Of a stretch of DNA of 64,000 nt, positions 9,353 through 21,330 are shown one piece after another; the first letter of the stretch is position 1, and each line of letters opens with the position of its first letter. Under the pieces are notes generated by a model that was not told the origin of the DNA, made no database searches, and worked only from the letters and a program-made list of their open reading frames with translations. Origin of the DNA: Dactylis glomerata (lineage: Eukaryota; Streptophyta; Magnoliopsida; Poales; Poaceae); NCBI GenBank assembly GCA_007115705.1, contig QXEO01000464.1, positions 4,331,559 to 4,395,558 of the forward strand. Direction: 5' to 3'. The translations under genes were made by a program, and so were the position numbers.

Positions 9353-11158
9353 TATCCTTGGTTCCACACCTATCACGCTCAGCCATGTCGTGATAGGCCG
9401 ACAGTTTCATTCAAGTGGAATAAGCAGCGGCGTGCTTGGCTGCGTCTAACAGCTGAACAGTTTCATAAGAATCATCTTCTTAGCAAGGAGAGGACAAAGG
9501 AGTTCTTCTTGTCACATACGCACAAGGTCATGATGAATGGTGGCATTCCAATTATATGCCATCTTGACCATGGTGTGCTTCACAACCCATGTGAGAATGA
9601 GAGCCACATAGCCAAATTGAGTGAGAGTGTTACAAAAAGTGAGCTGTGTGATTCCACCAAACGTGAGGTTGAGAGCATACACTTTGAGAGTATGAGCGAA
9701 AATGAAAACACAAGAGTAGTCAACGATAGGATATGTGAGGATATTTCAACTAATGTAACTCTGTCTACTCCTAGTGTTCTTTCTTGTGATATGCAGCTTG
9801 CTTTTGAAGAAAGGGAGCCGCCTATTTTACAACCTGGATCACCGGTTTGTGCATTATCACTTGAGGAGGATGTTCCAGTGCCTATTTCTTCTGAGGAGCA
9901 TGTCATTGACATAGGTACTGATTTCGAGCCACAACCAGCAGCTATGGATAATCTTTGTGAGTCTACTACTTTGCTGGTTCCTTCTAGTGATTTGCCTTGC
10001 ACTAATGTTTCAGCACCATGTGATAATTTGTATATTTCGACTTTTGATCATGTGGTAGTGCTGACACATAAGGAAGTACTTGCTAGAATACCATCAAATG
10101 ACATTGTGTATTCCATCATGCTAAAAGAACCTCTTAGTTTGCGTTGTGCTATGAATAAGATTTCTAAAATTTCATATTTGAATTCTAGCACACATGCCTA
10201 CTGCTTCATGTTTTACTTGATTGGTGAATATAGCATGAATGATAATTTTCTTGTCGATCACATATGCATAACTTGTGATAGAATTAATGAACTAAAACTT
10301 GATGTTCTTAGTCCTATATGCAATGTGTCGCAGTCCTTTTGTTGTGGGACACTAGATTATGTTCGCGATAGTATGCAACTATATTCTGGCCTAGTTGATA
10401 TACTACAACCAACCAACGTACTTTTACCTGTGTTGGAGTGTTTTACTTCTGCTAGAATAGCATCAGAATTTTTATATCCGTTGTCTTTGTCCCGACACAT
10501 GTTGTATTTATATGCTACTAAAATATACTTCACTTATATTTGCAAATTGAGTTGTATCTTATGCACTGCGAGTATTGATCATGATAGGTCTATTTGTTCT
10601 ACATATCAGTGCAGCGTAGCTGAGTCATGGCATAAATCAATTTTGTTTTCACATATTTTGGACTGGTTTGACCTTGTTCATCATAAATTTGACCATCTCT
10701 TTGTTTTTCACCATGATTATGATTCTTTGTACTTCACTTATACCTGCAATTTAAGTTGCTTAATGTATAGTAGACATACTTTTCATGTGAACAAAAATAA
10801 TACAACATGTTATGTATACATATACTCTGTGTACACGTTGTTCTTTTTGTTCCTACCACTTTCAGCTTACCCAAAGCTGAGGACGGCTTTTCTTGAAGTA
10901 AGGGAGGATGATGAGAATACAATCATGGATCATGCTGATTTTGAGTATTTGAGCTGGAAGGAAATATTGAGTCTAATTGATGATTATTACAAGGTGAATT
11001 CTTTCCTAGTTGAAAAGAATGTCTTGATATCTCCGAATTATATACTACCTAAAGCAATGTACTATGTTGTATTTAGGTATGTCATCTGTCAAGATATCGC
11101 CAGCGGGAGGAGAGGGAGGATGGCGATCAAGAGACAAGTGGAGATCAAGTCTGGATGA
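9353..11158 (+). CDS. E4 long ORF of unknown function, extending into the 3' LTR
   Basis: Open for about 600 codons in frame with the restored protease-like part, ending at the TGA at 11156-11158, 250 bp inside the 3' LTR. The first about 70 residues still look like the sequence after a Gypsy protease (FKWNKQRRAWLRLTAEQF). Then comes a hydrophilic acidic stretch (about residues 80-230), followed by a Cys/Tyr/His-rich half with repeated motifs of the form YFTYxCxLSC near 10540 and 10735. The last 83 residues come from the LTR. I do not recognise this region. It may be a remodelled gag-pol remnant or a captured sequence. The length of the open frame suggests past selection. Confidence 0.5.
   Translation, partial: YPWFHTYHAQPCRDRPTVSFKWNKQRRAWLRLTAEQFHKNHLLSKERTKEFFLSHTHKVMMNGGIPIICHLDHGVLHNPCENESHIAKLSESVTKSELCDSTKREVESIHFESMSENENTRVVNDRICEDISTNVTLSTPSVLSCDMQLAFEEREPPILQPGSPVCALSLEEDVPVPISSEEHVIDIGTDFEPQPAAMDNLCESTTLLVPSSDLPCTNVSAPCDNLYISTFDHVVVLTHKEVLARIPSNDIVYSIMLKEPLSLRCAMNKISKISYLNSSTHAYCFMFYLIGEYSMNDNFLVDHICITCDRINELKLDVLSPICNVSQSFCCGTLDYVRDSMQLYSGLVDILQPTNVLLPVLECFTSARIASEFLYPLSLSRHMLYLYATKIYFTYICKLSCILCTASIDHDRSICSTYQCSVAESWHKSILFSHILDWFDLVHHKFDHLFVFHHDYDSLYFTYTCNLSCLMYSRHTFHVNKNNTTCYVYIYSVYTLFFLFLPLSAYPKLRTAFLEVREDDENTIMDHADFEYLSWKEILSLIDDYYKVNSFLVEKNVLISPNYILPKAMYYVVFRYVICQDIASGRRGRMAIKRQVEIKSG
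10896..10908 (+). promoter_or_regulatory. E4 polypurine tract
   Basis: aagtaagggagga lies directly before the 3' LTR start at 10909. It also lies within the long ORF. Confidence 0.8.
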
Positions 11159-11737
11159 GCACGAGCACATGATGGCGCACTAGGACTGCCTATGACAAGA
11201 TGTCTACACGTCTAAGGAGCGCTACACACATGGCCTGCGTGCCAGAAATAGGCCGAACCCATATATGGGTCGGTATGTACCCGTTTGAGTCGAACCGAGT
11301 CAGTTTGGGCCCAAAGCAGGCTGGTTTTGGGCCAGGTCAACGCTGAGGACGCCCGGCCACCTATAAGTACCCCTAGGCGCCCCCTCAATTAGGGTTAGAC
11401 CACGTTTTAGACAAAATACTCTTGTTGAACTGCTGCAAGCATTCATCTTGAATTCCTCTCGCCAATTCATCGATTGGGAGAATTATACTACTGCAAGTTT
11501 AGTGTAATCTGTTGTTCCACTGGGAATTAGTAGATTGCAAACTACCGTTTCATGGTCGACGGCTACGTGCGCAAGTGTGTGGAGTCGTGAATATCCTACA
11601 GGGTTTGAGAGCTGTTGCATTGGCATCAGGGTTCAAGCGAGGAGAGTTCATCGGTGACACCAAGTTATCCTCGACAATCATCCGCTGCCATCATCACCAT
11701 CGTGTCGCTCACGAGAAGATCGGGCCACCCCATATCA
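10909..11737 (+). repeat. E4 3' LTR
   Basis: 829 bp partner of 6794-7622. The long internal ORF reads through its first 250 bp. Confidence 0.92.
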
Positions 11738-12029
11738 GGTGGTGTGGCCCACCAGTGGCTCCTCTCCGTCTCCTCTTTGGTTCTCTGGAAGCTTCGGTAA
11801 ATTTCTGGATGTTTGGCTTTTGTTTCGTCCAATTCCGGGAATATTTCCTGTGTAACTTTTCTGAAACATAAAAATAGCAGAAAACAGGGAACTGGCACTG
11901 TGGCATCTTGTTAATAGGTTAGTTCTGGAAAATGCATAAAAATGCCACAAAGTGTAACGAAATACTGAGCAAATGATGTAAAAACAAGCATGGAGCATCA
12001 AAAATTATGGATACGTTGGAGACGTATCA

Positions 12030-12043
12030 GCATCCCCAAGCTT
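12030..12043 (-). promoter_or_regulatory. E2 polypurine tract
   Basis: On the minus strand aagcttggggatgc directly precedes the 3' LTR. The same 14 bases recur at 14231-14244 and 14285-14298. Confidence 0.85.
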
Positions 12044-14999
12044 AACTCCTGCTCGTCCTCGAGTAGGTAAGTGATAACAAAAGAAATAATTTTTGAGGTG
12101 ACATGCACCTACACAATCTTGATCAACTATGTAAGTGTTGTGCGCTGGGAACAAAAGAACTTAAAACATGGGCATAAAAGGTATAATCTTGATAGAAGAA
12201 ACTTAGCAACCATGTTATAACATGAAAAGAACACAAACGAAAGATCATGAAAATGAAACAATGAAAGTCAAACATGTGTTCAAATCATAAGGAAAAACAT
12301 ACAAATGGTTTTCAGCTTGTCCCTCATGGAGTAGCAAAACATAAATGCATAGGACACCTTCAAGTTTAAGAGGGCGACTAGATAAAAATAATTTGAGAAC
12401 AAGTGAAACCAACAATATGAATCAATCAATGAAAACTTTGGGACAATGCACATTATACTCAGAATGACAACTCTGCTCTCTTAGACGGTGCATAAAGGTA
12501 GAAGGTGGTGACTCAAAATAAAAGTAAAAGAAAGGCCCTTCGTGGAGGGAAGCAGTGATTGTAAGTTTTATAAACCTTCAAAAATTATGGTACTTACCGG
12601 CTTTGAGCTCTCATTGCCCCCATCATAGGCATCTTGAATGGTTAAAGTTAATGCGAGTACAATTATGATGCATATGCTTGACAAATCATAAGTTGAAAAC
12701 CTCGTGTCCCATGAAGTACGAATACGCAAACCTCATGCTACTTTACTTAGAGTCCCAAGCAAGCTCTTGTCATTGTAAGTATACACGTATCATCGAGAAC
12801 CACCAACGGGGTACCTCCGTGCCCGATGACATGGAACAAGCCCACATCAAAATGACAGGACAAACAGACAATGAACACCTTGGCATCTCTTTTATTTACC
12901 ATTGATATAGCTTTTTATTGTGAGATGCGTCGTCGAATGTTCACTATGGGCATGCTGTAAATTTCTACCATGAATTATGCATGGCTTAGATTAGCGGCCC
13001 AGACGTTTCTCTAACATGTATACAAACTCCATGATCCCACAAGATTTCCAATTCATTTCACACCGCGAGTATCCATAAACAAAAGATCACGATATCAACT
13101 CAAATGAAAGATAGTGCAATGTTGAAAGCTTGCCCCATGACTGCATGGCTGGGCTAATTTCCAACTTATAACTTGCAAGCATGACAACTCAACATAAGAG
13201 AGCCACAATGTCAAAATTTTAAAACGAGAAAAGTAAAGTGTGCCATCAGGTTCTAAACCAATTTTCGCATAACACCAAAAAGAGTTTAATTTGAAGGATA
13301 GATAAAAGCAAGTCAAATGTACTTTGGAATAGCAAATTGCTAATAGGTATGTATGGTGGACACTTTGGAACAACTTGGTTTTTAGGAGTTGGATGCACGA
13401 GTAGAGCTCATACTCAGTACAAAATGAGGGCTAGCAAAAGACTGGGAGCGACCAACTAAGAGAGCAATAACGGCCATAATCATGCATAGCGACAAAGCGA
13501 CATTAAAAGAAGCATAAGATGGCATCAAAAGTCAAAAACTAAATGAGCATAGAGGCAATGGTGACTTTTTATGAGTCTAACATGTGTGAGCATGCGCCAA
13601 GTCAACCCAAATAAAGCATCAAAGGAGAAAACCAAAATAATGCTTCCAAATAATTAAAACAATGCATGATTTTTCAAAGGCTCATTAAGCAATCTCAGTC
13701 ATTTGAGACAAGTCATGCTACAGCAAAACCACTAAGCATACTATCAAAAAGACATCAAGCACGACATGCAAAAGCCTAGGCCGCAGTCTACACAAGCTCC
13801 TTCTTGTACCACTTTTTTGCATAAAGCTTTTTCTCTTTTCCAACACCATTCGAACTTTTTATAAACAACTCTTTTGATGAGAACCAATATGGACCAGAGG
13901 CAAAAATACACCTTGATGAAAAGATATAACAAGATCTGAACACAAATCAAGGCGAAAAATGAAAGCTAAACGCAGTTCTAGAAAAAGAGAACACTCGTTG
14001 AAACGATAAGAGTGAAAAACGGAGTGTTCTTGGCAAATAAAAAGTAAGGCAACTTCTCCAAAAGGAATTTGTTGGGGTCCAACCATTTATTACAGCAAAA
14101 AAAACTAAACAAAACTGAAAACTAAAAACAACTGACACTCCAAGAAAAATGCATAATGCATGAAGCAATAAAAATATAGTGCGTTGAAAGGTGACCTGAT
14201 TTTTGCCGATGAAGAAGGAGTGCCTCGGGGGCATCCCCAAGCTTTGACGCTTGTACCTCTTGGATATTTCTTGGGGTGACATGGGCATCCCCAAGCTTGA
14301 GCTTTTGTCCATTCTTCAACTCATCTCATCATTCTCCAATCCCTATACTTGAAAACTTCCTTCATACAAAACTAAACACCAATCTATTAGCAACATTAGT
14401 GTAAGCATAACATTGAATCAACCCTTTTTGCTTCAGGTTTCAACCTAAAACCACCACATATAAAGCATATAGTACTGTAGCAACTTCCCCAAAAGTTCCG
14501 TGATCAAAAGAACTCAAAAAGAAAGCGATAAAGCGGCAGACACAAATATTGGCAGAAATCTGTCAAAACAGAACAGCTGACAAAGGTCGAATTTTTAGAG
14601 GGTTTTCTGTTGCTCAAATCAAAAAGTGTTCAACTAATTAAAGTTTGGATATAACCTGGGGCATATGCACAAGAAATCTCAGGTCCAAAATATATACAGA
14701 GAATGTTCACGAATTTTTACGGTGCAGCACCAAAAACAGTTTCAGGACAGTAACATCCCCAAATCTTACCTCACTCAAATTAGAGGCTTCTCTTGGCACA
14801 AAATCGAAATAAAAAGGATAAGGAGAGGTCATTACAGTAGTAATAACTTCCAAGACTCAAATAAAAGAAAAAGAACTGAAAGTAAAACATTGGGTTATCT
14901 TCCAAGAGTGCTTTTCTTTAACGCCTTTGAGCTAGGCGCAGAAAGTGCGAATCAAGTAATATCAAGCTCATAATTTGCTCTAAGAATAGAGTCAAAAAG
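12044..14999 (-). other. E2 3' non-coding region
   Basis: About 3 kb without a supported ORF. Several blocks match the E1 3' non-coding module in the same order: around 13574-13605, 13381-13475 and 12511-12560, against E1 41798-41830, 41935-42060 and 42568-42617. Two internal PPT copies (14231-14244 and 14285-14298) mark its upstream border. Confidence 0.75.
14231..14298 (-). promoter_or_regulatory. two internal PPT-like copies in E2
   Basis: gcatccccaagctt (plus strand) at 14231-14244 and again at 14285-14298, each an exact 14-base copy of the E2 PPT. They stand about 2.2 kb upstream of the true PPT, much as the extra copy does in E1. Confidence 0.75.
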
Positions 15000-15773
15000 C
15001 TATTTCTTTCTCTTTCTAGGGAAGTGTTCCATACCTTTCTTGAGTGGGAATTGATTTTTGATGGTGCCTTCCCTCATATCAATGATGGCACCTACAGTTT
15101 GAAGAAAAGGTCTTCCCCAAATAATAGGACATGAAGCATTGCATTCAACATCCATGACAAGAAAATCAACGGGAACAAGGTTATTGTTAACCATAATAAG
15201 AACCTCATTAATCCTTCCCAAAGGTTTCTTCTTAGCAACATCAGCAATAGGAACATCATAATAACACTTTTCAAGTCGTGGTAAATCAAGCATGTCATAA
15301 ATTTTTCTAGGCATAATAGAAATACTAGCACCTAGATCACATAAAGCATGGCAATCAAAACCATTAACATGCATATCAATGATGGGTTCCCAACCATCTT
15401 CTAATTTCTTGGGAATAGAGGCTTTTTGCTTCAACTTTTCATCCCTAATTTTCATAAGAGCATTGGTAATATGCTTAGTAAAAGCAACATTTAAAGAACT
15501 AGCATTGGGAGTCAAAGCAAGCTTTTGCAAGAACAAAATAACTTCAGATATATTGCAGCCATCAACATTAAAATCATTAAAGGAAATAGAGCTATCATCT
15601 CCTACACTCCGAAAAATTTCAGCACTCTTTTGAGAAAAAGTTTTTGCTGTTTTGGGCTTTTTAACACTAGGAGTAGGAGTTTTCTCTACACCAATCAAAG
15701 TAAGAGGATTGCTAGCATTTGTAATAACATCATTAGAGGTAGTAATGGTACATACCTTCGTCTTTCTAGCCAT
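15000..15773 (-). CDS. E2 aspartic protease region
   Basis: Starts at an ATG (MARKTKVCTITTSN) and gives 257 residues. The N-terminal third is a Lys/Thr-rich linker. The protease core spans about residues 135-235, with ALCDLGASISIMP holding an intact catalytic D-x-G-A-S motif, and a later IIWGRPFLQTVGAIID block (usually ILGRP). The C-terminus is very basic. Its frame is the same as gag upstream; only a TAG at 15789-15791 and four sense codons lie between them, so gag and protease were probably one protein. No reverse transcriptase follows. Confidence 0.82.
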   Translation of the reverse strand: MARKTKVCTITTSNDVITNASNPLTLIGVEKTPTPSVKKPKTAKTFSQKSAEIFRSVGDDSSISFNDFNVDGCNISEVILFLQKLALTPNASSLNVAFTKHITNALMKIRDEKLKQKASIPKKLEDGWEPIIDMHVNGFDCHALCDLGASISIMPRKIYDMLDLPRLEKCYYDVPIADVAKKKPLGRINEVLIMVNNNLVPVDFLVMDVECNASCPIIWGRPFLQTVGAIIDMREGTIKNQFPLKKGMEHFPRKRKK

Positions 15774-15788
15774 CTCATCTTCTCTTTC

Positions 15789-17054
15789 CTATCTGGCATG
15801 CAATTCTGCTAGCATCCTAACATTTTCATCAATTCTAACTTGGATAGCATTAGCAGTGGCAAAAGGATCAGGCTTAGCGGACATTCTGTTAACCAAAGAA
15901 GATTGCACATTAGACAAAGACGAAATATTGGTTTCATCTTGGGAAACCTTAGCTTGCAACTCAGGAATAGCCTTGTTTAAATTTTCAAGTTGATGACTAA
16001 TAGTCCTCAACAGAGCTGATTGCTCCTCCATAGTCTTGGTGAAAGCCCTGTTCTGCTCATATTGCGCCTGCATAAAATTCTTGGTAGCCTTTTCAAGTTC
16101 AAAAATTCTTTCTTCACTAGGCATTTTAGGTCTACCAAGATAGCTATTATCACCATTAGAAGGAAACGGCCTATAATTGTTACTAGCAAAATTGTTCCTA
16201 TAAGCATTATTGTTGAAATTATTATTTCTAATGAAGTTTACATCAACATGCTCTTCTTGAGCAACCAAAGAGGCCAAAGGAACATTATTAGGATCAACAT
16301 GAGTCCTATCATTAGAAAGCATAAGCATTATAGCATCAATCTTATCACTCAAGGAAGAGGTTTCCTCAACAGAATTTACCTTCTTACCTTGTGGAGCTCT
16401 CTCGGTGTGCCATTCAGAGTAATTTACCATCATATTGTCGAGAAGCTTGGTCGCGGCGCCCAAGGTAAGGGACATAAAAGTGCCTCCAGCAGCTGAATCA
16501 AGTAGGTTCCTTGAATAAAAATTCAGTCCTGCATAAAAAGTTTGAACAATCATCCAAGTAGTCAGTCCATGAGTAGGACAATTCTTTATCATAGATTTCA
16601 TTCTTTCCCAAGCTTGAGCAACATGTTCATTATCAAACTGACTAAACTTCATAATATTGCTACGCAAAGCTATAATCTTAGCAGGAGGATAGTATCTACC
16701 AATAAAAGCATCCTTACACTTAGCCCATGAATCAATACTATTTTTAGGCAAAGAAAGCAACCAATCCTTAGCTTTTCCTCTCAAAGAAAAAGGAAACAAC
16801 TTAAGCTTAATAATATCACTTTCTACATCCTTATACTTTTGCATCTCACATAGCTCAACAAAATTGTTGAGATGAGCTGCAGCATCATCAGTACTAGCAC
16901 AAAAAAATTGCTCTTTCATAACAATGTTCAACAAAGCAGGCTTAATCTCATAAAAATTTGCAGCAGGAGCAGGTGGCGCAATAGGAGTGCAGATAAAATC
17001 ACTATTATTCGTGCTAGTAAAGTCACACAACTTGGTATTTTCAGGAGTAGCCAT
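15789..17054 (-). CDS. E2 gag protein
   Basis: The frame is open from 17078, but the first ATG (MATPENTKLCDF) is at 17054 and gives 421 residues. Residues 60-180 form a retrotrans_gag core with FPFSLRGKAKDWLLSLP and a YYPPAKI block. An Asn-rich stretch (residues 245-290) and a probable coiled coil with glutamines and leucines follow. The frame stops at TAG, then continues without shift into the protease. A TGG-to-TAG change is one explanation; stop-codon readthrough, as in some retroviruses, is another. E1 and E2 gag are only distantly similar. Confidence 0.85.
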   Translation of the reverse strand: MATPENTKLCDFTSTNNSDFICTPIAPPAPAANFYEIKPALLNIVMKEQFFCASTDDAAAHLNNFVELCEMQKYKDVESDIIKLKLFPFSLRGKAKDWLLSLPKNSIDSWAKCKDAFIGRYYPPAKIIALRSNIMKFSQFDNEHVAQAWERMKSMIKNCPTHGLTTWMIVQTFYAGLNFYSRNLLDSAAGGTFMSLTLGAATKLLDNMMVNYSEWHTERAPQGKKVNSVEETSSLSDKIDAIMLMLSNDRTHVDPNNVPLASLVAQEEHVDVNFIRNNNFNNNAYRNNFASNNYRPFPSNGDNSYLGRPKMPSEERIFELEKATKNFMQAQYEQNRAFTKTMEEQSALLRTISHQLENLNKAIPELQAKVSQDETNISSLSNVQSSLVNRMSAKPDPFATANAIQVRIDENVRMLAELHAR

Positions 17055-17214
17055 TCTAGCAAAACTAAAAGCAGACAAGTAAAAACAACTGCAAAGGATA
17101 GTATTTTTTTTGTATTTTTTTGATAAAACGATGCAAGTAAAAATAAAGTAAAAGCAAAACTAAAACAAAGTAAAGGATGTGCGTGCGAAACTCCCCTTGC
17201 AGAAGTCTTCTTTT

Positions 17215-17232
17215 TCCCCGGCAACGGCGCCA
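17215..17232 (-). promoter_or_regulatory. E2 primer-binding site
   Basis: On the minus strand tggcgccgttgccgggga, a full complement to the tRNA-Asp 3' end, 11 bp inside the 5' LTR. Confidence 0.9.
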
Positions 17233-20200
17233 GAAAAATGTCTTGATGCGGCGCGGTGTTGATAGTTTTTCACCGTCCAGTTGGGAACCCCAAGAGGAAG
17301 GTATGATGAGCACAGCAGCAAGTTTTTCCCTCAGAAAGAAACCAAGGTTTAGTCGTCCAGGAAAAAGTCAATACTTCAGAAGGTGATGCTGACTAGCCTA
17401 CTAACACTCCAACAAGGGCGCCGTTAACGATTCTTGTTGACTCGTCTTCAACTAGTAGCAACGCGGAACCTGCACACAACACAACCAAATACTTTGCTCC
17501 CAACTTACGATGACGTTGTCAATCTCACCGGTTTGCTTGAAACAAAAGGGTACGAGCGTATCGAGTGGAAAGCAATAGTAATATGCAAGTAAAGTAAACA
17601 GTGCGAGTAAAGTAAACAGGTGATAGCAATATAATGGAAATAGAACTGGGGTCCACAGTTCACTAGTGGTGTCTCTCCATAAGATAAAATAACACATGCT
17701 GGGTAAACAAATTACAGTTGGGCAATTGATAGAATAAAGACAACGTGCATGTTGAGAGGATCACTATGAGATTTACTCTAGGCATTACAACAAGATACAT
17801 AGACCGTCATCCAACTGCATCTATGACTAATAATCCACTTGTGGCGAATCAATCCGAGAACTCCACGAGTATTAAGTTGCGAACAACAGATAACTGCATT
17901 AAGCAAAGTGTGTAATGTAAACAAAGGATATGCCCTTGAGCATATGAATGTTGTTTTCTCCCTAGTAGCAACAACACATCTACAACCTTAGAGGTTTCTG
18001 TGGTGACCCAGCATACCACTGCATATGTAGTATGCAAGTCATTGACATAACACCAATGAAACACCGTCTCACTAGTATTACATCGATTAGAGTGGTACAA
18101 CAGAAACATCGCAGGTCCAAGGTAGGTGCATAGGATTACAATTTCATCATACAGAAGAGCTTCAGAACTTCCTCAACAGGTAGAGGTTTAGTCCTGGCGA
18201 CTACAAACGAGAAAGATTACATTGAAGACTAAACTAGAGCTACCACTAATGCAGTTGGCTTGCTACAGAACTACCCTAGCTAATTAGGTTCTAGATTTAG
18301 GGAATTGGGTCCCTTCTATTCCTATTCTAGTTTTCCACCAAGCTTGGCGTAGCTGTTGACTTCATTGATAGTTCTGACATTGATAGAAGGCTTCGTCTTT
18401 GTCTTCAGTGTCTCGAGGTTGTCTCCTTGTGTTGCCTCCGATCTAAGCAAGGGTTACGAGGGAGTGGGGTGAGTAACGAGCGTTACCAAGCAAGTTCATA
18501 TAGGGAATAAGGTGTTTTATGCACTAGCTACAGTCTTAGACTCAAGATTCATTCGGCAATGCAGGTTTTCATAAACATTTCTTCAAGAGGTAGCTTTTAT
18601 TTAGAAGAACTATGTTCGTCAGTCTTCACAGGTTGATTAGAGCTTCGATGGGCTCCTTTCCTGCCGTGTTTGCAGCTCCTTCCCGGAACTGGGAGTATCT
18701 TGATACTTTTTGTACACTCTGCAGAGGTGGTCACTTGTACCCATAGGAGATCAACACTTTGTTGCACATCCGAGTTGCATGCTCGTCCACACTTCTTGTG
18801 TATGGGGCCCAGCCGTTGATCCGAGCCAATCACTGTTCCTTTCCGCGACCGTGCATACCCACCCTTTTGCGGCTCCAACTTCGGTTCGCTACCCTCGCCG
18901 GTCTACATTTTTAGTAGTTGCCGACCTCGGCATACTTGCCTTTCCTAGACAATGAGTTACCCCCACCGGATATGGTTACACTTCTTTTTGGTAACACCGG
19001 TCTCGGCACTCTACCCCCGTCGTTGCCGCAATCCATCATAGACCGCCAGAATCGTGAATTCATTAGGGGGAATCCACCCATCCCAAAGCTTCGCGCAGGG
19101 AGACAACTACTCCGAAATGGCGCGTCCGTTGATATGCATGAGGGAAAAGATACAGCTGACTCTCCCGTCCCATTCCAGACCCTATGGTTGATAGTATTTT
19201 ACGGCACAAGAATCACTGGCGACATTGGGTATTAGTCCTAGGTGAACATTCCCCGTACAGTGGGACCTCCACCATACTCTTACCATGGTCCCACTGCCCA
19301 CCTTCCTAGGTCGACAACCATTATGATTGCTAACCACTAAACATATTCATTCAAGAAAAGCAGAACCTTTGCTTTTTAATGCAATCATAATTATAATACC
19401 ACCGGTATATTTGCAAGTACTTTATTAAAGATAACCAAGATATATGAGCAAGAGTGAACTTGCCTTTCTGACCGCAAGATTATGCGAGTCAGGGTCTTCG
19501 ATACGATAGAAATCCCAATTCTGAAATAGCAATCATCATCCGGTAGGGATGATGTTAGAAATCTGCAGCATGATATGCATAAGATATGATATGCATCACT
19601 CTAAGCGTAACCTAACCCCATTGATTTGTTATCATTGAATTATGGTGATTGATTTATGATGTGTTGCACTTTTAAATCACACCATAACATGGTTGTTAAG
19701 CATTTTAGGTTAGATCACTATCAGGTGATATTAAAAGAATAAGACTTTAACAAGAGCTATTGTTTTAGGGTGTTATAATCATTCCTTGCTACAAGGGAAT
19801 GATGGTTAATGGTGAAAACATGAAGGTAACACTTTTAAGTTGCATCTTATAATTAGCAAGCACTTGGTTTATCATGGATATGCAAAGACAAAGTAAAGTA
19901 TACACAAAGTAATATCTAAGTATATCGAGGGTTGACAACAATCTTAATATAACTTAGGGTTTTCATTTATAACTAAAAGGAATTGGTTTGATGCTTACTT
20001 TCAAGGTATCTCAAAAGAATAACTTTTGAAGAACACATTCTTTAAAAGGGTAATTAGTATTTAACTGATTTTAAGTGATTACAATTATTCTTAGGAACTT
20101 GGGTTAATTAATAGAACATGATTTTACTTGTTATAAGTTTCTAGGTCTTAACTGATAATGTTAAAGTAATTGAGTTAATCATTCATCAAGGTTGAACTAA

Positions 20201-21330
20201 GCATTTAGAACTAACTACTTATTACTGAATGAAAGTTGAGACATAACTTTAAATACAAGTTACAACTAATTTGTTGAGGTCCTCTATAATTTTAATACTT
20301 TTAAATTATCTATGAAAAGTAACTCCAGTGTTTAAGTGCTAATGGCAAAGCTGAAATTAAGATCCTATAATAATGAGATAGTATCTACAATAAAGTTGTT
20401 TGAGTGTAAAAATAGTTACTACATAATTAGGGAAATTATTTGATTCCTAAATTTGATTCAAATTCATATTCAAAAATTGTACTTAAACATGTTTTTAAAT
20501 TGCACTCAAGATTATTCCACACAAGCATATAATCTTATAGTACAAACAAATAGGTCTTAATTTTAGGATCATTTTGATATATTATTCTTATTTTTCTGAC
20601 TAGAGATGAAATAGTTATGATTTTTCTAAGTTTTGACTATTTATAGGAATTTCTATTTGACTAGGAAAACCTTTTTATAACGAGACAGACTTAGCCGCAG
20701 AGACAAACAGGTGGGGTATGGCCATGTCATCTACCACGTTGGCAGGACCTAGTCAAAATGTTGACTGGCTAGGTTGACCTCACCGCCGGTGAGACAGAGA
20801 AGAACGGCGGCGACGCTCCAAGGCTTCTGGAGCTTCAAGAGCAGATCAAATCGAACCAGGGCCTCTCACTAAGCAGTTTAGGGGCGGCGCCCCCGAGTTT
20901 TGGTCACTGGAGCATGCTCCGTCAAGCACACCTACGGTGGTGGACTCCGGTCGGACCTCGAACTCACGCCATAAACTATACTGAGATGCAATAACCGGCT
21001 CCAGAGATGCCCTAGCTAACCTTGACATCGATAAGATGCTTGGTGACGACGGAGGTGGTCGGAGACGAGTGGAGTTTCACGGATACCAGCGAGGCCCAGT
21101 GAAAAGGAATCCGTCGATTTGCAGCACTCATGGCTCCCCTTGACGAACTGCTCCTCCCAGATGATCTCCTTGATGAGGAGCTTCTCCTCGACTAGCCCAT
21201 GGGCTCCGGGGTGGCTTCAATCGCCGGCTAGCCAGAATTTCTTCGGCGGTGACCTTTGGTGATGTGGAGAAGAAAGAGAGATTGAGAGGTGACGGTGGCC
21301 TTCTAGGGTTTCAGACGGCGGTGGACGATG

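Larger units (their letters stand above)
6794..11737 (+). mobile_element. E4: non-autonomous LTR retrotransposon with a long unknown ORF
   Basis: 4944 bp flanked by GGTGG (6789-6793 and 11738-11742), inserted in the E2 LTR. Two LTRs of 829 bp each (6794-7622, 10909-11737) begin TGATGAG and end CATATCA. A tRNA-Met-type primer site and a PPT are in the proper places. The 3286-bp interior has a leader of about 1.3 kb and then one reading region with an aspartic-protease-like part and a long unrecognised part. No reverse transcriptase or integrase is present. Confidence 0.93.
5436..12029 (-). repeat. E2 3' LTR, interrupted by E4
   Basis: Made of 5436-6793 and 11743-12029 (1358 + 287 = 1645 bp). 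It begins TGATGCGG and ends GACGTATCA on the plus strand, and aligns to the copy at 17244-17998 plus 40830-41719. Confidence 0.93.

Noticed and set aside
15525..17123. Plus-strand ORFs across the E2 gag and protease
   Set aside because: Antisense shadows of clear minus-strand gag and protease domains.
18597..19235. ORFs of 81-105 codons on both strands, repeated at 34996-35634
   Set aside because: They recur only because they lie in matching parts of the E5 LTRs. No domain or codon bias is visible, and both strands are open at once in GC-rich DNA.
20846..21028. 60-codon minus ORF present in three copies (also 27741 and 37240)
   Set aside because: Part of the E5 LTR leader region. Conservation across copies is no more than expected from LTR similarity.
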